From Chimonanthus salicifolius (Eukaryota > Streptophyta > Magnoliopsida > Laurales > Calycanthaceae), in the NCBI GenBank assembly GCA_013350335.1, contig CM023540.1, positions 31,351,175 to 31,415,174 on the forward strand: a DNA stretch of 64,000 bases. Reading direction: 5' to 3'. The notes beneath the pieces were generated by a model. That model searched no databases, was not told the origin of the DNA, and was given only the letters and a program-made list of their open reading frames with translations. Both the position numbers and the translations under genes were made by a program. Shown here piece after piece: positions 1 through 10,960 of the stretch (position 1 is the stretch's first letter; the number at the start of each line of letters is the position of its first letter).

Positions 1-65
1 TCATTCTTGTATTTAAGTTGGATACATAGTTATCAGATTAGTGTTCTCAATTACCAGCCTAAGTG

Positions 66-370
66 GAGAAAGAAAAGATCAGAGACCAAACAATTGCAGC
101 CAGACAGAAAAAATTGCATATTGAGTTGGCAGTGGAGAATTAATGATTGAAAAAGAAATGAGGCTTTGAGATGTGATTAACAACAAATGCTTACAAATGA
201 CTGAGCGAAAAGAAAGAAAATGAGAAGGCTTCTAAGTTTTTCCTACCAGAAGTTGCTCTTCTTCAGCCAAAAAATGCTTTATAGCAGCAAGTACAAGAAC
301 AGATTCTGCAGAGTAATGCACTTCATCAAGAATGACGAGCTTTTACGTAAGTGCAGTTATCTATATACCT
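66..370 (+). pseudogene. Decayed exon-like sequence of an unidentified coiled-coil protein
   Basis: Two stretches read like exons of a Gln/Leu/Glu-rich coiled-coil protein but are broken by stops. Near 66-148 one frame gives KIRDQTIAARQKK and then HIELAVEN before a stop. At about 222-328 another frame gives KASKFFLPEVALLQ, then after a stop QEQILQ and NALHQE before a further stop. A splice-donor-like GTAAGT follows at about 355. I do not recognise the family. The sequence could be the ruined end of a gene lying mainly left of the window, or captured exon sequence in a repeat. The stops and the later tandem copies argue against a working gene. Confidence 0.25.
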
Positions 371-371
371 C

Positions 372-508
372 TCGTGGGCTAGCTTGGATGGTTATCTCCT
401 GCCTCAGAAAGTGGGAGGTGACAGGTTCGAACCCCACATACTAAATTTGGTGATGCCTTAAGGGGTAGAGATATCACGCGTGAGAGTTTTAGTAGGACAA
501 AAAAAAAA
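372..508 (+). mobile_element. tRNA-derived SINE (family A), copy 1
   Basis: The Pol III box A-like TAGCTTGGATGG lies near 379 and the box B-like GGTTCGAACCC near 424. A tRNA-unrelated body with GGTGATGCC and TTTTAGTAGGAC follows, then an A-run. The order matches the much better preserved copy at 60686-60861, so this is a diverged member of the same family. It lies inside the tandem array. Confidence 0.65.
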
Positions 509-599
509 GCTCTATAGTTACAAGAACAGATTTTGCAGATTAATGCACTTCATCAAGAATGACGACCTTGTATGTAAGTGCAGCTATCTATATACCTCC

Positions 600-733
600 A
601 ATGGGTTAGCTTGGATGGTTATCTCTCACCTCAGAAAGTGGGAGGTGCCAGGCTCGAACTTCGGTGACTAATTTTGGTGATGTCTTAAAGGGTAGAGGTA
701 CCATCCGTAAAAGTTTTAATAAGAAAGAAAAAT
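600..733 (+). mobile_element. tRNA-derived SINE (family A), copy 2
   Basis: Box A-like TAGCTTGGATGG and a degraded box B (GGCTCGAACTTC) are separated by CTCAGAAAGTGGGAGG, as in copy 1. The body contains GGTGATGTC and GTTTTAATAAG and ends in an A-rich tail. It was apparently multiplied with its flanking fragment rather than inserted independently. Confidence 0.6.
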
Positions 734-1034
734 GCTTTATAGAAATAAGTACAAGAACAGATGCTGGATTAATGCACTTCATCAAGAATAACGACCTTGT
801 ATGTAAGTGCAGCTGTCCCCTTCTCAAACATTTCATCCAACAAAACACCCGCAGTCTTGAAAACAAATCCTCTGGGGATCATGGTATTAACTATTAAGAT
901 AAAAAAAAAAAAGCTTAACTGGAAATTTCTAAGAGTTCCCTACATAATACATTACAGAAAGAAATGATGGAGGTGGGGAAAATGACAAGAAAGTCTTAAA
1001 GCTTGCTTTTGAATATTGATCTGACCTCAAGTTA

Positions 1035-1213
1035 TGGGTGTATCTTAATTGGTTGTCTCTCGTCTCATGAAGTATCTCGTCTAATGAAGTAGGAGGTTGC
1101 AGGTTCAAGCTCTCACGGCCTAACTTTGGTGTGCCTTAGAGATAGTGGACTTATCCATAGAGGTTTTAGTAGGACTATATCTGAATTTTCCATACGTTAA
1201 TTCAAAAAAAAAA
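1035..1213 (+). mobile_element. tRNA-derived SINE (family A), copy 3
   Basis: A GGGTGTA..CTTAATTGG box A remnant and the box B GGTTCAAGCTC precede GGCCTAACTTTGGTGTGCC, which is also in the 60.7-kb copy. The sequence ends ATTCAAAAAAAAAAA. Between the boxes there is a short internal duplication of CTCGTCTCATGAAGTA. The copy is diverged and I saw no clear target duplication. Confidence 0.65.
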
Positions 1214-1236
1214 ATATTCCAACCAAGGATTTAAAA

Positions 1237-1672
1237 AATGCCTATATATCAGCCGATATGCATATCGGCCGAAATATTGGCCGATAATTTTCTCTCTCCT
1301 ACGATATTGACATTTCTCTCTCCTCCGATATCGAAACCGTGAAAAACAGCAAAAAACAGCAAAAAACCCCCAAAAAACCCGTGAAAGCCGTAAACCTAGA
1401 ACCGTTAAAAACCGTGAAGAACCGCGAAAAACCTTTAAAAACTCAAAAAATCGCGGAAAACTGTGTAAAACCGTATCAGTGTTTTAAAAAAATAATAATA
1501 ATAAATACCAATATTTATGAATATCGGCCTATATTGTGACCGATATTTCGGACCGAATATCGGCCATATCGGCCGATAATATTTATGTACGGCCGATATA
1601 TATCGTATCGATCAATATCGTTTGGTATTAAAATACCGAAACATATCGGCCGATATTTCAACTTTTGATTCC
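1237..1672. repeat. Dispersed repeat rich in the palindrome ATATCGGCCGATAT
   Basis: The motif ATATCGGCC/GGCCGATAT and close variants recur at both ends of this stretch (about 1255-1290 and 1520-1660). Between them lies a purine-rich middle with many AAACCG/AAAACC words. The same motif reappears at 58.1-58.3 and 58.8-59.0 kb, so it belongs to an interspersed family. I see no coding capacity. A small TIR-type element or a satellite-like insertion are both possible. Confidence 0.6.
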
Positions 1673-1679
1673 AACAACA

Positions 1680-2536
1680 CAATAGTTGGAAATAAACTAG
1701 ACGAATATGTCAGTTTTCCAAAGTTATATATATTAGTTATATCAGTCTGAGATTTTTTAAATAAGAAACCGGCATTTTATAGATTGACAAATTCCATAGC
1801 ATTTACACTCGTGAAGCCATAGCCACATTAAGGAGGTAATTCCTCATCGAAACCAAATATGGGTTCTCTAGGAAGCCAGTTCATTGAGCTTATGACTGAC
1901 CCAAATGAATAGAAGAACATTAAGGAGGGGTTATCTCATCCATGAGAAGTGACACAGGTAAATGATGGCAATTAATTTCACCAAATCTAGAGGCGTGTTA
2001 TTCTATTTTTACATATGAATCTATATAATTGATATAAAGATTTTTTTTTAGATCATCTTAATCATCCATTCAATATGCACTTAAGATTCATTTGATGGAC
2101 TAACACGAAACAAAAGAAAATAAAAGAGGAGAATGGTATAGACTATCAAAAACTTTGATTAAGTGATTGAAAAGTATGATATTTGATCATCAATGAGACA
2201 TGTTGAAAATATAAAACTCAAAATATCATATAAATAGATTGAAAAATTTGAAAATAATAGTAGAGAAGAAAGAATCCCTAATATTTTCAAAGGATTCATC
2301 GTCGCTTGAATGAAGATATCCATAAAATATTAATATAAATGCTTTTAGTATTTTAGATTTTGACAAATGACGACGATGACAATAGATTTTAAGAATAAAA
2401 TAAGAATATAGATGTAGAGAAAAAAAACTCTATATTAAAAGTAGAACTTGGGTCTAGTTTATAACTTGTGTCTATAAAGAAAAAAATGATTTCAAGACGA
2501 ATCAAACTTGGGCTGGGTCATTTTGATAAGTTCAAA
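1680..2536. other. AT-rich intergenic sequence without recognised features
   Basis: There is no open frame with recognisable protein similarity, no RNA gene and no clear repeat. The stretch is AT-rich with scattered purine runs. Confidence 0.6.
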
Positions 2537-2545
2537 TTAAATTAT

Positions 2546-3727
2546 GGGTGCCAATATAGACACCGACATTTTCTGCCAGCAGACACCGAAATTCAGATTT
2601 TAGGTAAAAATTACCATTATGCCCTTCCGTCTTTCCGTGCGGAATTGATACGAAGAAATCGATCGATCGAAGCACGAAGAAGAAATCAATCGATCGATCG
2701 ATCCTGAGAATGAAAATCAATCGATCGATCGATTGATCCTGAGAACGAGCGAAACCTTAATAAATCGATCGCACCATCGTACGATCGATTCTGTTAATGA
2801 TCCTACAGTTAACATATTATTTAAATAATAAAATTTCTTTTAAAACTTTAAAGTTATTTTTTAAGCACTATGTATTTTCAAATTTTCTCAAATTAAATAT
2901 CCGGACTAATTACGATAACCTGATAAAAATACTTTAAGACTTCAAGGTCTTTTGACACTCCCAAATGCTTAAAACAGAGTGTTTTACAAATAAGAGTATC
3001 CTAGGGTGTGCCGAAAACACATTTAGGAGTGTCAAAAAACCTTGAAGTCTTAAAGTATTTTTATCAGGTTATTTTAATTAGTCCGGATATTCAATTTGAG
3101 AAATTTTGAAAAGACACAGTATTTAAAAAATAACGCTAAAGTTTTAAAACTTTAACATTATTTTTTAAGCACCTTGTATTTTCAAAATTTTTCAAATTAA
3201 ATATCTGGACTAATTACGATAGCTTGATAAAAATACTTTAAGACTTTAAGGTCTTTTAACACTCCTAAATGTGTTTTTAGCACACCCTAGGGATACCCTT
3301 ATTTGTAAAATACTGTGTTTTAAATATTTCAGAGTGTCAAAAGACCTTAAAGTCTTAAAGTATTTTTATCAGACTATCGTAATTAGTCCGGATATTCAAT
3401 TTGAGAAATTTTGAAAATACACAGTGCTTAAAAAATAACGTTAAAGTTTTAAAGATTTTTTTAATTTAATTACTGTAGCATGCATATAATGAATCGATCG
3501 ATTGATCAGATCGACAGAATCGATCGATGCTATGAATCGATCGACGGAATCAAATCCCCATTTTACCGATCCTTTTCTTTCGCTACTACAATCGATCGAT
3601 CAACGCAAAAATGCACTGAAGAATCGATCGATCGATTCCACGCGGAAAGGGCAAAATGGTAATTTCCAGTAAAATTTCCAAATTCGGTGTCTGCTGGCAG
3701 GTTTTTGCGGTGTCTATATCGGCACCC
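2546..3727. mobile_element. Non-autonomous Mutator-like (MULE) foldback element with 9-bp TSD
   Basis: The 9-mer TTAAATTAT occurs immediately outside both ends (2537-2545 and 3728-3736) as a perfect direct repeat. The ends are inverted repeats of about 100 bases, starting GGGTGCCRATATAGACACCG. They share GCCAGCAGACACCGAA and a stretch matching TTACCATTNTGCCCTT. Inside the ends lie (TCGA)n-rich blocks (about 2655-2800 and 3490-3635), then two large hairpins. A 9-bp duplication with long TIRs is the hallmark of Mutator-type elements. No transposase is encoded, so the element must have been mobilised in trans. Confidence 0.85.
2848..3460. repeat. Two tandem imperfect palindromes nested in the MULE-like element
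   Basis: Two adjacent foldbacks of about 300 bases each (roughly 2848-3155 and 3156-3460) share arms containing TATTTTCAAA, TCCGGACTAATTACGAT, GATAAAAATACTTTAAGACTT and ACACTCC. Each is centred near CCTAGGG. The second is a diverged copy of the first, so four related arms lie in alternating orientation and the block could form one or two long stem-loops. This is either a MITE that duplicated after entering the larger element or an internal expansion of it. Confidence 0.8.
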
Positions 3728-3736
3728 TTAAATTAT

Positions 3737-4200
3737 CCCAGTGCAAGAAAGTCCAGTTTTGATAAACACTTGAATTTGAGCCAAAATTCACATAAACTTA
3801 ATTTTATTTGATTAATGTTTTGCAAACACGAAATTCATATAATATATGCTTTATAATTTTCTAAAATAATACAAATAAATCAATTTTGAGTTAAAACAAG
3901 TTTGAGCCATAATAAGTCTTCGTATGACTTTTGAAGTTGAAAATTAGGCTCAAGCCTTATAAATATAAATCAATTTAGACTTAAATTTAAACAAATGGAG
4001 CCAAGTCGGGTTGAGTCTTGAGTCTCGACTCAAATCCTTTAATCATAATTCGGACTTGGGTTATTTCACCCAATTTTATTAATTTTCAGCTGGTGCTTAT
4101 CCGACTCGACTGTTACAACTTGAACTCGGCCAGTACAACTCAGGTTTGAATCGGACTCGAACTCGGTCTCATTTTTAAAACCTGATCCAGTTCCACAAAA
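3737..4200. other. Repeat-like spacer reaching the NDUFS5 5' end
   Basis: AT-rich sequence with GACTCGACT-, GGGTTGAGTCTTGAGTCTCGACTC- and GGACTTGGGTT-type words. These resemble degenerate dispersed repeats elsewhere in the window (13.0, 26.7 and 57.9-58.5 kb). It reaches within about 50 bases of the NDUFS5 start codon. No TATA box is obvious. Confidence 0.4.
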
Positions 4201-4243
4201 TAGGCAGCAGTGGAGCGAGAGCCGGCGAGAGCGAGCGAGAGAG

Positions 4244-7200
4244 ATGGCATCTGGATGGGGAATAACGGGGAACAAAGGGCGATGCTATGATTTCTGGACG
4301 GATTTCAGCGAGTGTATGTCTCGTTGCAGAGAGCCCAAGGATTGTGCCCTCCTCCGAGAAGACTACCTCGAATGCCTCCATCACGCCAAAGAGGTTTCTT
4401 TTCTCTCCACCAACCCCCCTTTCTTTCCCCCTTTTTTTTTTTTTTTTTTATCTTATCTATCTTTACATTCTCTGCAATTACTATACATGGATCTCACAAA
4501 TTATTTTTTTTCTAAAATCCCCAATTATGTTCTGCTTAATAACCCATTTATGCCTTTTTTGGCCACGCTAATAGGGATGCCTGTGTGGTGGTTGGATGTG
4601 GGGTAAATACGATTGGGCAAGACTTTCAACTAGGGATAGGGGTTTTGCGCTTGACTCTTTTTTGTAGGCATTAAGTGGAGAAAAGTGAGGATTGCTTAAC
4701 CAGTTAACCCCCTTTGTTGGTATTACTGTTTGGTTCCCATCGGGGTAGCGATCGGCGAAATTGTCATCTAATGCATTTGACCTTGTCCTCCCCATTTAGT
4801 GAAAAATTGTTTAATGAAATGTGTAGGTGTAAATCTGCTTCCACCCCCATTTTCACCTGTCGACACCAAACAGGAGCAAGTAGAAAGTGGATTTGCTCCA
4901 TTTAATGGGTAATCTTACTCTGCACTTACCTTGCATCCAAACGGCACCTTGGTGTGTTCTGCTGTCGTCTATCTACTGTAAAGGATCTGTCAGAGAGAGA
5001 GAGAGGTAAGAGTGGATGTTACATTTCGATGTGCCCCAAATTTCCGCCTTGATTTTTTTGGAGAATGGGTGGCTATATGTTGTGCTGTGGGTTGACGGTG
5101 AAATTCAAATAATAAATTTCATTATTTGGGTATTTTCTCTTTCATTTACATGTAAGTTTTTTATTCTTAGCCTCTACTTCAACTGATTTGGGTTAGTAAA
5201 TGCAGGCAGTAGTGTCTACACCAGTGGGCTTAGTATTAGTTTGGCGTTTCTAAGTCTTTTTTGGTTGTACTTGCCAAGAGGGACTGGGATAACTATATTT
5301 AAGCCTAACTTTGGGGCAGATCAGTGGAGGGAGATAACCCACGGCTGCCATACTAGCAACTCTGAAGGATATTCCCCTCCTTTTGACTGGTCGACCTGGT
5401 TTGCTTAAAAAAGAAATGTAGACAGTAGGGTCTGCATGGTGTAGATCCCCATTATTTTTACACTGTCTCATTTATATTGTACACTGGAAACATACTCGTA
5501 TTTTTTTTATTTTTTTTAAAGTTACTTATTCATACCGGTTTTGATTTTAGTTGCATCCTCGTGCATTAACTGTGGTTTATGCACTGCATGCATTTTGTGA
5601 ACACCTAATTTTCTTCTCCCATTTTCCATGCTTGTTGTCATGATCCATGTCCCATTCGTCATCCTCCTCATCATAATCACCACCACCACCATCACCATCA
5701 TCATCACATCTCTCCTCCACCTCCTCCAAATATGTTACAAATTTATGTTTGGTTGCTTCATATGTGCAGCGTTTGATATACATGCATAAAAACAGTACAC
5801 AACATGGAAATGTAGCAGTGAATGTGAAGAAAACTAACATAATCCTGATATGTTATGTCATCAACAAAAGAAACATTATTGTCACTAGGTTGAACACATT
5901 GACCATTGGATGCTTTTGGATCATGTTGGACATTTTGACAATAAAATAAAATAAAAAAGTTTGGGGAGTAGGGAAAAACTTCGTGGCAAGTGGTGTTGAT
6001 GCTTCTTATCATAAATGAGAGAATATTTGATGGCAAGAGATCTTTGATTTGGTAAAAGTTAGATTTATCAAGCGGATTTCAGTGAGGATGAGCGTTGAGA
6101 CTTGAGATATCCAGTGTCCGATTTTCATATAAATTGGGAATCGTGCATATTTAGAACCTGCCATCTTGTGGTTGCACCAATTTGCACTTACCAAATGTGT
6201 TGCATGCTCTAGTGTGGGTGGGTGGGGAGGGTTGAAAGTGTTGGTGTGGGCATTTGGAGCTTATAGATCCAACATGAATGTCACCACAAGTGGAAAGTTG
6301 AGATGAATTGGTATTTGTAGCATCTTGAACATTGACAAAGTGGAAGGCCCCTTCCCTTTCTTTAATTTGGTGGTCTTAGACTATTGAGGTGAAGTTGATG
6401 GATATAAGAGAGACTTTGAGTATTCTAGAAATACAGAGATACATATTTGTGAAGGGGAAGAGCTAATCTCTCTCTATCTCTCTCTCTCTCTCTCTCCTTT
6501 ATTTTTTTACCTCAACCTAAGTAACCCAACCCAAGCACCCTTTTAGATCAAGATGGTTAGGTTCAAGCAAAGAAAATTGACAACTTTATTAAGGTTTGTT
6601 TTTTTGAAAGGTAAATTTTATTCAGGGTTACTGAAAGAAATGACCTGCATACTTACACTTCAGTCTACTGTTGTAGATAATATGATTTTAGATTATACAT
6701 GTATTTAGTTCAAAAAATTGTCTCATTGTCTTGCTTTCATTGTCACAAAAGAAATATGAAGTCTGAATTTGCTAAGAAATTAGAAACCAAATCTTTAAAA
6801 AACAAATTTTATGAAATAAATAATATATAGTAGAAACACAACCTATGGAATTTGCACTCCTGTTATCATGTGATCTTCACCTTAGGTTTTATAAAAATCT
6901 CCTCCCCCCCCCCCCGGCAACAAACACACAAAAAAAAAAATTGAGAATAAAACCAAAACTTTGAATCTAGTCACTTGGATTTGAATGCTGTCTGATGCAT
7001 TAGAAGGCTAACTTAAGGATCTTCAGAAAGATATCTGATTTGCAATCATTAGATGTGGGGTGACACCATTTTGAATAATTCATGCGCATTGAGCACTAGT
7101 CCTTTGAATCTTTTGATCCACGTATCGGCCATGAAACCGGTAATCATAAGTTGCATTGAAAGTTGTGCTGTGGATCATTTGACCGTCCTAGGTGGATGCT

Positions 7201-8048
7201 AGATTGCATTTTTCAACCTTTAAGTTGCATTAAAAGGCTAATTCAAGGATCTTCAAGTTTACACACAAGGTCAGATGTTCAAACCCCCCCTTTCTAGTGT
7301 ATGGGAGTTTTAAAATTAAGTTAGATAGTTGCAGGTAAGCCTCACACTATCTCTTATGATCTGTATATCGTATAGATGATTACAAGTTGCATTAGAAAGC
7401 TAGTTTAAGGATCTCTGAGATGGCACATGTGGTGGGATCATTTGATCATCTCAGGTGGGCCCACACTTTGAACTTTCAATTTGTGTAAATTGGTGACAAT
7501 TCATTTGTTGCATGGGATTCCTTGAATTGAGATGTGTTATCAATTAAATAGTAGGCATGTGCAGAGTGGGGCTGTGGATACCGATGATTTAGAAAAGGGA
7601 GCTAGGTCTGCAAGCAAGCTTTAAAGAAAGGGGGGTTTTGTACATGTTAGTTGAATAAAATGTTTGAGGATTGCAACTTGGACATCCAAAGATGAGGCTA
7701 CAGCAGGGATTGTTTTGAATTATTCACAAAAGACACTCAAATTGAAGCGGAAACATCTGCATGCAATCCTTTCATGGTTTCCATGTTTGTGACTCATATT
7801 AGCTTGCGCCTTAATGAAGCTAGTGTTTCAATAAAAGCTTTTTATTTTTTGAAAGGTAATAAAAGCTTTTTATTTGTTTGCAACTTATTGTCATGATGGT
7901 GTTTTTAGCTGTATTGCAGTGAATAAAATTTGTAATATTGTTGCAGTTCCAACGGAGAAACAGAATCTATAAAGAGGAGCAGCGCCAAATAAGAGCAGCT
8001 GCACGGAAGGCCAAAGAGGAAGGGAGGAAGGTGGAAGCGGTGTCGTGA
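4244..8048 (+). CDS. NDUFS5: NADH dehydrogenase iron-sulfur protein 5 (complex I 15-kDa subunit)
   Basis: Small accessory subunit of mitochondrial respiratory complex I, a twin CX9C protein on the intermembrane-space side. Two coding exons are read as 4244-4393 and 7947-8048, joined in phase 0 across a 3.55-kb intron with GT and TTGCAG borders, giving 83 residues. Exon 1 begins MASGWGITGNKGRCYDFW. The paired CX9C motifs are C14-C24 and C34-C44, with an extra C28, and each pair would form disulfides in a helical hairpin. Exon 2 (FQRRNRIYKEEQ onward) is a basic, charged tail. Plant orthologues have about this length and the same start. The intron is AT-rich with microsatellites and small repeats. 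Upstream spacer is repeat-derived to within about 50 bases of the ATG, so the promoter is unusually short or hidden in repeat sequence. The identification is very secure. Confidence 0.95.
4394..7946 (+). other. NDUFS5 intron contents
   Basis: This 3.55-kb intron holds a (CT)n run at about 6468-6497, a C-run near 6903-6915 and CAT/CAC trinucleotide-rich sequence at 5658-5712. A loosely repeated phrase TTGCATTARAAGGCTAAYT, followed by AAGGATCTTC, occurs near 6998, 7224 and 7387. No nested gene was recognised. Confidence 0.6.
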
Positions 8049-8634
8049 GCAGTCATCTGTAGTATCTCATGATTCCATCATGAGCAGTTACCTTTTGAAC
8101 TAAATAATAAAAATTGGTTTCCCAGCTGCATTCTGTTGTGGAACAATGTGCACTGTTTCCCATTCAAATGTTTTTCATTGGTGTTGAAGCAACGGTAGGT
8201 TTCATGGTCTGTCTGACTGCCAAGATTTTACAATGGTTTTGCATGGAAAACAAGTTCATTTGTGTTATTTATGATATTAATGTTCATCTGTGAATTTTCC
8301 TGGTTACCATTATGCACGATTGCATCTTCTGACTAGTTTTTCTCCCTTAAGCCCGTCTGTTCCATTCATCTACCAAGAAAGATTTTTAGTTCCTCAGTTG
8401 CAGATGATTTATAGTTTGCTGGGAACCTAATTTCAACATATGGGGAGATGGGTTAGTAAGCCATGATATTGATCTGATGTCGCCACTTGAGGATGATATC
8501 CTGAAAACGCCCTGGATTGTAGCCTTATCTTTTAGCCCTTTATCGAGAGGTACCATATACATTTTTTAACCATCTCATTCAAGAGCATTCATAAGATGAC
8601 TTCCCATTTGGTAGGTTTTAGGCAATCTGCACCA

Positions 8635-8672
<38 letters not shown>

Positions 8673-10952
8673 TGCATCAGGCCAGTATTGTGGAATACTG
8701 AATGTTATGAATTGGATTCAAGTTTGCAGATGTAGAGTCAAATAGACAGTCGCCTCATGGAAAATAGTAAATGTCAGACTTAGATTGGGTGAATGATTTT
8801 AATGATGATGATGATTCAAGCTTGCAAATGAGTTTATGTTAACAAAAATTAGTAGGCAAGATTCTTTGGCTAATTGCTCCCGTGTATTGCCAGTAGTAAC
8901 AATTGTCGTATCTTGAAAGAACTGTTCTGTTTGTGGAAAACATAAAAGGGATTAGCAACATCGATCTGAGCTCCTCACTCTTGAATCTTGGGCTGCATTT
9001 AGATGAGGGGAAGGCAGGAGAATATAAGAGATTCTCCTCCTTTCTCTTGGTTGGTACTTACCAACTAGGATAAAAGTGAAGCTTATTTTTTCCTCCATTC
9101 TTCTCCTGAATAAGAAGGAGAAACTATAGTTTTCTCTAATCTCTCTTTGCTTTCTTCTCTAAATTTTATAAAATGTGGTTCAAATTCATGCTTTTGAACC
9201 AAATTAAGCGTTCATGTACTAGGTTTAATTTGACCCAATCTGACTCAGATCCCAATTCAAGTATGATATATTAGGCTTGAAAAATGTGTCCAACACGAGT
9301 CTAGTGATGTACCCTTACCCATATCTTCTCAATAGTTTCTATCAAAGACCTTTTGAATTGTAAATGAGAAGTTCTTATTAGGTACTCTTACAAATAAAAA
9401 ATAGTATAATTTAGTCTCCTTTAAAATTAAAAGGAAACTTCTTTTTTAATTTAGCCTCATAATATATCTTAAGCCATAGCCTTTTGTGTTACATACCCAA
9501 TAAGTGTTAAATTATTAAATTTAAAAATTTCGTAAGTATTATGATTAATGGTTCTCTAATACTAACTGAGAAAAAAGAGATTAAATACTGAAATCAATGT
9601 GGGAAAAAAAGAGCGAATAGAGTGTATCAACTATCAAGGAATAAAACACTTATTGTTTTCTAGTGCTTAAGAAGATGATGAAGAAGTTGACATGGAATTC
9701 AGTTTTATTTAATGAATCTATTATGTAATCAATCAAAATACAATGGTTACATAAGTCTGGATTGATGATAAGTAAGATAGATAATTTTTTTAAGGGTTTT
9801 AACTTGTTTTGTATATGCTTTTATTTGAGTTGAGCTATTTTACCTTGATATTTATTTCTAGTATTTTTATTATTTACTTTTTAACAATACCATGTTAGAA
9901 GTTTAACCTCACGCTTAATAATTAAAATCATTATCAAGGATTTTAATATCGCATGTATTAGAAATTCATGACTCAGTTGATGGAACCACAAAATATTCTG
10001 GATAAATTTGGATGAACTTATAGAATAATGTCTAAAGTTCCATATGAATCTTGAGGCCTACTATAAATAAGTTAAAACTGCCATACTGGCTTGCAATCAC
10101 ACTTTAATATCAATGCTTTACGTATAATCGTTAAAATTTGAACAATCCAAATTATTACTCTTATTAGATGGTTTTGATCTATCTTTTACCTAAAAATGAG
10201 ATTTTATCATTAATTTATAATTAACCTAAAGATCTCAGCTCTCTATCCACAAGTCAGTAATTAGAATAAATATCACACTTAAGGGAACTTTGTGACTATA
10301 AATTCAAAGGGAGCGATCCTCCCACGGGTATTTTGTGTAATGAGACACAAAATTTAGGATATTGCCCATTTTATCTTTCCACCTGTCGTACGAAAAGCAT
10401 TTGAAAAAAATTAGTGTTCCTGTCAATGAGTGGATCAGTGATTCAAATTCAATGATCTGATTTGTTGTTTTATATGAAAAAATAGTCTCACTTAGATAAA
10501 TTTTAAAAAGTCGATTAGTGATCCGACGAGTCGATTCGAAAGAAAAAATGGACAATAAAATAAAACCCGTGTTGAGTTACACAAATAAATGGACAATAAA
10601 ATAAAATCCGTGTTGAGTTATACAAATAATTTTATAAATCAAATTTCAATTACATCCCTATCACATTCAAGTGCACCAAACACATTGTAAACCTATCTAA
10701 TTTGAGCAATTTCACAAATGAAAAATAGTTAGGTGCAGTAAGTTTAACTATAATAAAATAAGAGATTATATAATTATATATTTTTTAAATATTACGGAAA
10801 ACTTTTCTTTGAACGGTGGATATGAAAGACGTATCATTTTAATTCACTAACTTGAGATCATCTAGGGTGGGTCCACCAGAATAAAGGGCCGGATCATCTT
10901 CGTCAGTTCCGCTTCCTTTTGTATTTACAGCTATGCCATTGCTCGTTCCTCC
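8049..10952. other. NDUFS5 3' region and intergenic spacer
   Basis: The first few hundred bases are probably the NDUFS5 3'UTR (AATAATAAAAA near 8104). A (GA)n microsatellite lies at 8641-8668. At about 8990-9140 there is TTTAGATGAGG/CTCCTCC-type sequence resembling the foldback at 47.2-47.8 kb. The rest is AT-rich, apart from the foldback remnant at 10.3-10.6 kb. No gene was recognised. Confidence 0.5.
10309..10625. mobile_element. Truncated copy of the 63.6-kb foldback element
   Basis: The left end reads GGAGCGATCCTCCCACGGG, then TTTTGTGTAAT and ATTGCCCATTTTATC. This matches the inverted right end of the 63601-63965 element over about 70 bases. On the other side, about 41 bases containing ACCCGTGTTGAGTTACACAAAT are duplicated in tandem (near 10550-10630) and resemble that element's opposite TIR. 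The outer right terminus seems lost, and I found no target duplication. Confidence 0.6.
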
Positions 10953-10960
10953 TATATATA
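10953..10960 (+). promoter_or_regulatory. TATA box of the SR splicing factor gene
   Basis: TATATATA lies about 30 bases before the probable start of a CT-rich 5'UTR exon. That exon would run from about 10985 to 11050, where CCGAC|GTAAGA is a good donor. A 548-base 5'UTR intron would then end at TTTAACCCAG (11598), 13 bases before the ATG. Confidence 0.55.

Larger units (their letters stand above)
269..816 (+). repeat. Tandem array, three copies of an exon-like fragment linked to SINE heads
   Basis: A segment running from an A-run through CTTTATAG, ACAAGAACAG, GCACTTCATCAAGAATRACG and GTAAGTGCAG occurs three times, starting near 269, 499 and 724, a spacing of about 229 bases. Copies one and two are each followed by a tRNA-derived SINE head and tail, and the tail A-run joins directly to the next copy. 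Copy three stops near 812 without a SINE. The repeated fragment keeps the coding-like word QEQILQ in copies one and two, and a GTAAGT donor-like end. Confidence 0.7.

Noticed and set aside
379..435. Possible tRNA gene near the window start
   Set aside because: Same SINE head as at 60.7 kb, more decayed and present in tandem copies.
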